The notes under the pieces were generated by a model that searched no databases, was not told where the DNA came from, and was given only the letters and a program-made list of their open reading frames with translations. Positions 1 to 4,085 of a stretch of DNA of 5,679 bases are shown in pieces. Position 1 is the first letter of the stretch, and every line of letters starts with the position of its first letter. Where the stretch lies: contig JAVYSG010000072.1 of NCBI GenBank assembly GCA_038729325.1, forward strand, positions 1 to 5,679, in the 5' to 3' direction. Source of the DNA: UBA509 sp038729325 (GTDB taxonomy: Archaea > Thermoplasmatota > Thermoplasmata > Thermoplasmatales > Thermoplasmataceae). The translations under genes were made by a program, and so were the position numbers.

Positions 1-42
1 TATTCTGGAAACTAAAGCATTTAACACAGAATAGAATGAAAA

Positions 43-115
43 TGGGTCTGCCCGGATTTGGACCGGAGTTTCCAACTCCCGAAGCTGGAAGGATACCAGG
101 CTACCCCACAGACCC
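43..115 (-). tRNA. tRNA-Pro, anticodon CGG
   Basis: Reading the minus strand, a complete cloverleaf folds. The acceptor stem GGGTCTG pairs with CAGACCC. T8, A14, G15, the G18G19 pair and A21 are in place. The anticodon stem CCAGC pairs with GTTGG around the loop TTCGGGA, giving anticodon CGG (bases 79-81) with G37 next to it, as is usual for proline tRNAs. The T stem TCCGG pairs with CCGGG, C48 can form the Levitt pair with G15, and the discriminator base is A (base 43), typical of tRNA-Pro. The D-arm string TGGGGTAGCCTGGTATCCT is as I recall it from archaeal tRNA-Pro. There is no intron and no encoded CCA. A short run of four T follows on the transcribed strand (39-42) and could help termination. 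Odd point: the T loop reads TCCAAAT, so position 55 is C rather than the near-universal U. Confidence 0.95.
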
Positions 116-138
116 TTGCGTGGAACATAGCAAGCGTA

Positions 139-146
139 GATATTTC
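139..146 (-). promoter_or_regulatory. Putative TATA box of tRNA-Pro
   Basis: On the minus strand this reads GAAATATC, preceded by a purine-rich GGGAAAAT stretch that could act as a BRE. Its centre lies about 27 bases upstream of the first base of the tRNA, the spacing expected for an archaeal TATA box when transcription begins at or close to the mature 5' end. The match to a TATA consensus is moderate, so the call rests mainly on position. Confidence 0.45.
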
Positions 147-149
147 ATT

Positions 150-169
150 TTCCCTCAAATTTGAAGGAA
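150..169. repeat. 20-base near-perfect palindrome upstream of tRNA promoter
   Basis: The sequence TTCCcTCAAATTTGAaGGAA is an inverted repeat in which 9 of 10 base pairs match about a centre between bases 159 and 160. The core CAAATTTG is perfect. It sits directly upstream of the putative BRE/TATA of tRNA-Pro, with its centre about 44 bases upstream of the tRNA 5' end. That place and symmetry suit binding of a dimeric DNA-binding protein. This is inference: I recognise no known operator, and the distance to the pckG promoter (about 155 bases) makes a role there less likely. Confidence 0.4.
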
Positions 170-273
170 CGGTCCCCGGCAGTAAATTATCATATTAAGA
201 TTTTGTGCACATAACTTGGTATCACACCTCATTGTCGACCCTATTTCGTTTCAATATGCTCATTTCATTGTAT

Positions 274-301
274 ATAATCGACGTTCGTCGAAAGCGATTA
301 T
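274..301. repeat. Overlapping dyad symmetries upstream of pckG promoter
   Basis: Two inverted repeats overlap here. The outer one is ATAATCG (274-280) with CGATTAT (295-301), 7 perfect base pairs. The inner one is TCGACG (278-283) with CGTCGA (286-291), 6 base pairs around TT. Another GTCGAC occurs at 234-239, so the half-site GTCGA is repeated in a short, otherwise AT-rich stretch. The cluster lies about 35-40 bases upstream of the putative pckG TATA box, a usual place for an archaeal activator or repressor site. No regulator is identified. Confidence 0.35.
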
Positions 302-311
302 CAACGAAAAT

Positions 312-327
312 GAAAGAGCTTAAATAT
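312..327 (+). promoter_or_regulatory. Putative BRE/TATA promoter of pckG
   Basis: GAAAGAGC followed by TTAAATAT (320-327) resembles an archaeal purine-rich BRE plus TATA box. Transcription would then start near base 350, giving a leader of roughly 75 bases to the ATG at 425. A second TATA-like run, TATAAAAT at 330-337, is an alternative and would put the start near 360. Either choice leaves the hairpin at 367-399 in the mRNA leader. Confidence 0.45.
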
Positions 328-366
328 TGTATAAAATAAAGAGAAATGAAAACCAGGATGATCGTG

Positions 367-399
367 ATTTTCCCTTTGCTGCTTGATTGCAGGGAAAAT
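367..399 (+). promoter_or_regulatory. Inverted repeat / hairpin in pckG leader
   Basis: ATTTTCCCT (367-375) is the exact reverse complement of AGGGAAAAT (391-399), giving a 9-base-pair stem with a 15-base loop. Within the loop, CTGC (379-382) can alternatively pair with GCAG (389-392), so two folds compete. The 3' arm includes the alternative ATG at 398 but ends 13 bases before the putative ribosome binding site at 413-417. No U-run follows, so it is not an intrinsic terminator. It could be an RNA control element or a DNA operator just downstream of the promoter; the sequence cannot tell which. Confidence 0.4.
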
Positions 400-412
400 G
401 TATGATTGGCAT

Positions 413-417
413 GGGTG
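413..417 (+). promoter_or_regulatory. Putative Shine-Dalgarno deciding the pckG start
   Basis: GGGTG ends 7 bases before the ATG at 425 and shares GGTG with the archaeal consensus GGAGGTGA. The in-frame alternatives are TTG at 383, with no clear site, and ATG at 398, where AGGG is only 3 bases away and locked in the hairpin. This favours 425. Confidence 0.4.
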
Positions 418-424
418 TGTTGTA

Positions 425-2200
425 ATGGAAAAAGAAAAGCTGAAATCCGTCGAAGAGTGGGTAGAGAGCGTTGCAGATCTGGTAACTCCGGAGAGAGTAG
501 TATTCTGTGATGGAACCGAAAAAGAATATAAATCAATAATCGGTGAGATGCTTTCAAAGGAAGAGTTAATTGAACTCAATCAGGATTCTTACCCTGACTG
601 TTACCTCTTCAGAAGCGACCCGCGAGATGTTGCAAGAACAGAGAAGGCAACATATATTGTGGCAAGGGAAAGCAGGCAAATCGGTCCTCTTAACAATTAT
701 ATGTCCTTGGAGAAGTCAAATATTGTTATAGATCAGCTGCTGAAGAACTCAATGAAAGGAAGGACAATGTATGTTATTCCTTACATAATGGGGCCAGAAG
801 ATTCTCCATATGCAGAGGTGGGAATCGAAATTACGGACAGCCCCTATGTTGTGGTGAATATGTATATTATGACGAGAATGGGGCATGTTGCACTGGAGAA
901 GATAGCCGAGCGCGGGAATTACATAAGGAGCATCCATGCTTCACGTGATCTTGACCCTGATGACCGCTATATTCTTCATTTTCCGTGGGAAAGACCAAAT
1001 GTTGATGCACACGTGATCAGCATCAATTCTGCTTATGGAGGCAATGCATTGCTGAGTAAAAAGTGCCACGCCCTCAGAATTGCTTCCGTTGAAGCCTACC
1101 AGCAGGGCTGGATGGCCGAACATATGCTCATCCTGGAAGTCCAGAATCCTGAAGGCAGGAAATACTATTTTCTTGCTGCTTTCCCGAGCGCCAGCGGGAA
1201 AACAAACCTTGCAATGATTAACCCCCCAGTGGAATATGCAAAGAAGGGGTGGAAGACCCGGCTTATAGGAGACGACATAGCCTGGATACACATTGGCAAA
1301 GATGGATACCTCTACGCAATGAATCCGGAAAATGGATTTTTTGGAGTGGTACCAGGCACAAACAGTAAGACAAACCCAAATGCTATGAAATCCATTTCAC
1401 ATGATACCATATTCACAAACGTGGCTCTCACAGACAAGAGAGAGCCATGGTGGGAGGGATTGCCGGATCCAGCTGGTGAAATCATAGACTGGCAGGGAAG
1501 AAAATTCAACAGGGCAAAAGGAGCCAAGGCAGCTCATCCAAATTCGCGTTTCACCACGCCTTTGTCAAATTATCCTGACCTCTCAAGTGAAGTGAATAAC
1601 CCCGAAGGCGTTCCTGTTACAGGCATAATATTTGGAGGGAGACGTGGAGATACCGTTCCCCTTGTATACCAGGCATTTGACTGGGATCATGGAGTGTTTC
1701 TTGGCGCAACCATGGGAGTGGAGCAAACTGCAGCTGCAGAGGGCACTGTTGGTGAAGTAAGGAGGGACCCCATGGCAATGAGACCATTCTGCGGGTACAA
1801 CATCTCAGACTATTTCAGACACTGGATTGAGATTGGAAGCAAAGCCAGCCATCTTCCAGGAATTTTCTATGTAAACTGGTTCAGGCGTGACAGCAATGGA
1901 TCATTCATATGGCCAGGATTCGGAGAAAACCTCAGGGTGATCGAATGGATGATAAACAGGCAGGAAAACCGGACAGGGGCAATCAGGACTGAGATCGGCT
2001 ACATTCCAGACGGTGATTTCAATCTCGATGGTCTTGATTTACCTGAAGATCACAGAAAACTCCTGTTCAAAATTGACCGGAACGAATGGAAGAAAGAGGT
2101 ATCAGAAATAGGAGCATATCTGGATTCTCTCGGACCCGAACTGCCTGAAAAAATAAGGAAAGAATATACAGAACTCAGGAATAGGTTCAAGTTTTCCTGA
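425..2200 (+). CDS. pckG: Phosphoenolpyruvate carboxykinase, GTP type
   Basis: Cytosolic enzyme interconverting oxaloacetate + GTP and phosphoenolpyruvate + CO2 + GDP, the entry step of gluconeogenesis or, in reverse, an anaplerotic step. From the ATG at 425 the protein has 591 residues, normal for the GTP family. Family blocks appear in order: GPLNNYM near the N-terminus, TDSPYVVVNMYIMTRMG, YGGNALLSKKC with the Mn-binding Lys at 213, AEHMLIL with the metal His at 233, the P-loop FPSASGKTNLAM (253-264, Lys259), GDDIAW (282-287, metal Asp284), ENGFFGVVPGTNSKTNPNAM, the GRRGDTVPLVY block, the TAAAEG lid region, DPMAMRPFCGYN and NWFRRD...WPGFGEN. Odd point: residue 257 is Ser where animal enzymes have a reactive Cys (Cys288 in rat). 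The frame is open back to a TTG at 383 (14 more residues), but those residues look non-coding and overlap the hairpin. Transcribed alone; converges on the helicase gene. Confidence 0.97.
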   Translation: MEKEKLKSVEEWVESVADLVTPERVVFCDGTEKEYKSIIGEMLSKEELIELNQDSYPDCYLFRSDPRDVARTEKATYIVARESRQIGPLNNYMSLEKSNIVIDQLLKNSMKGRTMYVIPYIMGPEDSPYAEVGIEITDSPYVVVNMYIMTRMGHVALEKIAERGNYIRSIHASRDLDPDDRYILHFPWERPNVDAHVISINSAYGGNALLSKKCHALRIASVEAYQQGWMAEHMLILEVQNPEGRKYYFLAAFPSASGKTNLAMINPPVEYAKKGWKTRLIGDDIAWIHIGKDGYLYAMNPENGFFGVVPGTNSKTNPNAMKSISHDTIFTNVALTDKREPWWEGLPDPAGEIIDWQGRKFNRAKGAKAAHPNSRFTTPLSNYPDLSSEVNNPEGVPVTGIIFGGRRGDTVPLVYQAFDWDHGVFLGATMGVEQTAAAEGTVGEVRRDPMAMRPFCGYNISDYFRHWIEIGSKASHLPGIFYVNWFRRDSNGSFIWPGFGENLRVIEWMINRQENRTGAIRTEIGYIPDGDFNLDGLDLPEDHRKLLFKIDRNEWKKEVSEIGAYLDSLGPELPEKIRKEYTELRNRFKFS

Positions 2201-2227
2201 GGGCTTTTGATAAATCTTAAGGGTATA
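2201..2227. other. Short convergent gap between pckG and helicase
   Basis: Only 27 bases separate the two stop codons. There is a CTTTTGATAAATCTTAAGG stretch but no stem-loop or long T-run on either strand. The two mRNAs therefore probably end inside each other's coding or trailing sequence and overlap antisense at their 3' ends. Inferred from spacing only. Confidence 0.4.
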
Positions 2228-3481
2228 TCAGTAAGACCTTGAACCACCATATGTGCGGTTTCCAGGCCTTCTTCTATTATTGCTGTAATTTGGGCGGCTG
2301 CCCATGTTCCTTCTTGGCCTCTGGCCGCCACGCATTCCCATTGAAATGCTGTCACTGATGTGGGCGTAGGGTTCCTGATCCAGCTCTATCCTGCTCATAT
2401 GAATCTTCACATTCTTTTCGATATTTTTAATGAGATTCATCTCATCGTCATAAATAATGCTGAAAGCTGACCCGTTTTTCCCCATTCTTGCCGATCTGCC
2501 AACCCTGTGTACGTAAACTTCAGGCTCCCCGGGAAGATCGAAATTGATTATATCAGATACATCTGTAATGTCAAGGCCTCTGGCCGCAACATTTGTAGCC
2601 ACAAGGAACTGCGCATTCTTGCGGAACTGCTCCAGTGAGTGTTCCCTCTGTGCCTGTGTCAGATCCCCATGCATGACCATTGCAGAGTAACCCTGCTTCA
2701 CCAGTATCTTGTATATGTAATCCGCTCCTCTTTTGGTCTCTGAAAAGATTATGGATTTTGGGGGCTTGTACTCATTAAGGTATGCCAGAAGTGTAGCAAT
2801 CTTGGAATGATCAGCAGATAAGGCGTAGCTGTGAGAAATTGTGTTCACGGTGAGGACCTTTTCCTCCCCCACTCTGATGAATTCGGGTTCATGCATATAT
2901 TTCTTTGCCAGTTTGAGAATTCTTTCCTGAACTGTTGCCGATAACAGCATGGTCTGCCTTGTTGCTGGTGTCTTGGAGAGAATATATTCTACATCCTCAA
3001 TAAATCCCAGGTCAAACATTATATCGGCCTCATCGAGAACAACAAACTTGACCTTCGACAGGTCCAGTTCTCCTCTTTTCATGAGGTCTATAAGCCTGCC
3101 GGGTGTCCCAATTATGATATTGGTTCCTCTGTGTATGTTCTGAATCTGCTTCTCAATACTGACCTTTCCGTAAACGACTGTTGATCTTATTCCAGAAGAC
3201 GTTCCCATCTGCGTTGCCACACCATAAACCTGAAGTGCAAGTTCCCTGGTGGGAGCAACAATCAATGCTGCGTTTCTGTCCTTCTTTTCAAGCTTCTGAA
3301 TGATAGGGATCAGGAATGCACCAGTTTTACCGGTGCCAGTCTTCGACCTGACAACCATGTCGGTGCCTTCCATTGCCAGAGGAATAGCCTTCTCCTGGAC
3401 TTCAGTAGCTTCATCAAAACCTATTTTGTGCAGTGAATTTAAAAGTTCACTCTTTAGCTGGAATTCTTCGAATTTTGTCAT
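2228..3481 (-). CDS. DEAD-box ATP-dependent RNA helicase
   Basis: A 417-residue superfamily 2 helicase that uses ATP to unwind or remodel RNA, with likely roles in ribosome assembly, RNA decay or cold adaptation. Two RecA-like domains are complete. Domain 1 has the Q motif (Phe7, GFDEATEVQ 21-29, Gln29), motif I SKTGTGKT (46-53), PTRELA (77-82), TPGR (126-129), DEAD (150-153) and SAT (181-183). Domain 2 has SIIFSETKRG (243-252), motif V VATNVAARGLDI (294-305) and motif VI HRVGRSARMG (325-334). The tail from about 381 to 417 is rich in Arg, Gly and Asn with scattered Tyr, an RG-type RNA-binding extension seen in many helicases. Small departures: Ala instead of Pro in the Q motif, YGK instead of the usual YGG at 104-106, and SAR instead of TGR/SGR in motif VI. 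The start ATG at 3481 places the Q motif correctly. Divergent from the zinc-finger gene, convergent with pckG. Confidence 0.96.
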   Translation of the reverse strand: MTKFEEFQLKSELLNSLHKIGFDEATEVQEKAIPLAMEGTDMVVRSKTGTGKTGAFLIPIIQKLEKKDRNAALIVAPTRELALQVYGVATQMGTSSGIRSTVVYGKVSIEKQIQNIHRGTNIIIGTPGRLIDLMKRGELDLSKVKFVVLDEADIMFDLGFIEDVEYILSKTPATRQTMLLSATVQERILKLAKKYMHEPEFIRVGEEKVLTVNTISHSYALSADHSKIATLLAYLNEYKPPKSIIFSETKRGADYIYKILVKQGYSAMVMHGDLTQAQREHSLEQFRKNAQFLVATNVAARGLDITDVSDIINFDLPGEPEVYVHRVGRSARMGKNGSAFSIIYDDEMNLIKNIEKNVKIHMSRIELDQEPYAHISDSISMGMRGGQRPRRNMGSRPNYSNNRRRPGNRTYGGSRSY

Positions 3482-3557
3482 TTTAACACTCTTGCGTTGC
3501 GAACTCAGAAAAATTAAATGTTTCCTGCGTTATCGTCTGCCACTATATTCAGCCCGA

Positions 3558-3568
3558 GTATATAAAAA
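3558..3568 (-). promoter_or_regulatory. Putative TATA box of the helicase gene
   Basis: On the minus strand this reads TTTTTATATAC, a good archaeal TATA match. It would start transcription near base 3537 and leave a leader of about 55 bases. An alternative, CATTTAATTTTTC at about 3510-3522, would give a nearly leaderless mRNA. The same AT block read on the plus strand (TATATAAAAATA) could also serve rightward transcription. Confidence 0.4.
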
Positions 3569-3716
3569 TAAGTTAGCCGGGAGGACATGAACACATAAAT
3601 TATTTAAAATGAAAATTGCGGGAGGCTTTTCTGATGTTTTCCACACCGTTGATCCCGTGCTGTCTGTGACATTGTTGTGGGCCTCTACTGGAAGTTTATG
3701 AAAACATTGCCGGGGT

Positions 3717-3736
3717 TCTGCAAAATTTTTTGCAGA
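3717..3736. repeat. Perfect 9+9 palindrome upstream of zinc-finger gene
   Basis: TCTGCAAAA (3717-3725) and TTTTGCAGA (3728-3736) are exact inverted repeats around TT. The centre is about 30 bases upstream of the TATA-like box at 3753-3760 and about 53 bases upstream of the start codon. The symmetry and place suggest an operator for a dimeric regulator. Its AT core could instead be a TATA box giving a start near 3752. No matching known site is recognised. Confidence 0.45.
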
Positions 3737-3752
3737 GAATCCTACAACATCC

Positions 3753-3760
3753 TTAAAAAG
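3753..3760 (+). promoter_or_regulatory. Putative TATA box of zinc-finger gene
   Basis: TTAAAAAG is centred about 24 bases upstream of the ATG at 3780, the spacing expected if the mRNA were leaderless. This conflicts with the good Shine-Dalgarno at 3766-3770, which would then not be transcribed. One of the two signals is therefore probably fortuitous, or transcription starts further upstream. Confidence 0.35.
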
Positions 3761-3765
3761 AGAGC

Positions 3766-3770
3766 GAGGT
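3766..3770 (+). promoter_or_regulatory. Shine-Dalgarno of zinc-finger gene
   Basis: GAGGT matches the core of the archaeal GGAGGTGA signal and ends 9 bases before the ATG at 3780, supporting that start. Confidence 0.45.
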
Positions 3771-3779
3771 TCACAGCAT

Positions 3780-4082
3780 ATGGCAGAGTTCAAATGCTTT
3801 GTGTGTTCCAGACCGGTTAAAACAGGAGAGAAATTTACATTTACACGGGATGGGTCTGTTCACTTTGACTGTTTTGTTTCTAAACGCAGGAAGGAAGTAT
3901 CGGCGGAGAAACAGGAGGATCTGAGGATTATGACAAATATACTGGACACGGAGCTGCAGCACCTGTTGGGCATACTTTCGCTCCAGAATGTACCAGAATC
4001 GCTCAAAGAACAGGTCAGAATCAAGTACAAAGATATAGAAAAAGCGGCTGGTGAAACAACAAGAATGATCTCGGCACTCTAA
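3780..4082 (+). CDS. Small zinc-finger-like protein (DUF2175-like)
   Basis: A 100-residue soluble protein. The N-terminal third has Cys6-x2-Cys9 (KCFVC) and His28-x2-Cys31 (VHFDCF), with GEKFTFTRDG between them. That is a CxxC-x18-HxxC arrangement expected to bind one zinc ion in a treble-clef or LIM-like knuckle. This order, including the EKFTF-then-VHFxCF pattern, resembles the archaeal DUF2175 family as I remember it. The function of that family is not established to my knowledge. From about residue 35 on the protein is charged and predicted helical (EKQEDLRIMTNILD..., then a Lys/Glu-rich end), perhaps for protein-protein contact. There is no signal peptide or membrane segment. The start is supported by the Shine-Dalgarno and by the Cys pair lying directly after it. 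The stop lies 3 bases from the stop of the convergent radical SAM gene. Nucleic-acid binding or a role as a small accessory subunit are both possible. Confidence 0.85.
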   Translation: MAEFKCFVCSRPVKTGEKFTFTRDGSVHFDCFVSKRRKEVSAEKQEDLRIMTNILDTELQHLLGILSLQNVPESLKEQVRIKYKDIEKAAGETTRMISAL

Positions 4083-4085
4083 AAA

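Larger units (their letters stand above)
116..424. other. Intergenic regulatory region between tRNA-Pro and pckG
   Basis: No convincing gene is visible on either strand. The left part holds the tRNA promoter and a 20-base near-palindrome. The middle part (about 170-270) is AT-rich and contains the 8-base palindrome TGTGCACA at 204-211 and a GTCGAC at 234-239. The right part holds a dyad cluster, TATA-like boxes, a leader hairpin and the ribosome binding site of pckG. Minus-strand open frames that extend from inside pckG into this region (about 222-579) have no family resemblance and look like frame shadows. Confidence 0.6.
3482..3779. other. Divergent intergenic region, helicase / zinc-finger gene
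   Basis: 298 bases between two divergent start codons. The left half carries the helicase promoter and AT-rich DNA (TATATAAAAATA near 3559-3570, ATTATTTAAAAT near 3599-3610). The centre (about 3615-3715) is clearly more GC-rich and unexplained. It contains one short plus-strand open frame of 30 codons (ATG at 3609, stop ending at 3701) with no recognisable motif or usable ribosome binding site, which I do not call as a gene. The right end holds a 20-base palindrome, a TATA-like box and a Shine-Dalgarno for the zinc-finger gene. Confidence 0.6.

Noticed and set aside
383..424. N-terminal extension of pckG to TTG 383 or ATG 398
   Set aside because: The extra residues fall in the inverted repeat and do not resemble PEPCK, while the ATG at 425 has a ribosome binding site and gives a normal family length.
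222..579. Minus-strand open frames overlapping the pckG leader and 5' end
   Set aside because: Low-complexity, Ser/Phe/His-rich translations with no family resemblance, lying opposite the well-supported pckG start region.
2201..2227. A terminator hairpin between pckG and the helicase gene
   Set aside because: No stem of useful length and no T-run on either strand.
2316..2587. The 13-base string GGCCTCTGGCCGC occurring twice in the helicase gene (near 2316 and 2575)
   Set aside because: Both copies are coding, in different frames: the RG-rich tail and the AARG of motif V. Arg/Gly codon use explains the similarity; no repeat element is implied.
3630..3660. Possible C/D box RNA around the CTGATG at 3631
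   Set aside because: The box C match is imperfect and no properly spaced box D, C' or D' follows.
3609..3701. A 30-codon plus-strand open frame in the divergent intergenic region
   Set aside because: The ATG directly follows a TATA-like run, it has no suitable ribosome binding site, and the product shows no recognisable motif. Length alone is within chance.
3530..3793. An 87-codon minus-strand open frame crossing the divergent intergenic region
   Set aside because: It would run over the zinc-finger gene start, the palindrome and the helicase promoter, and its translation looks non-coding.
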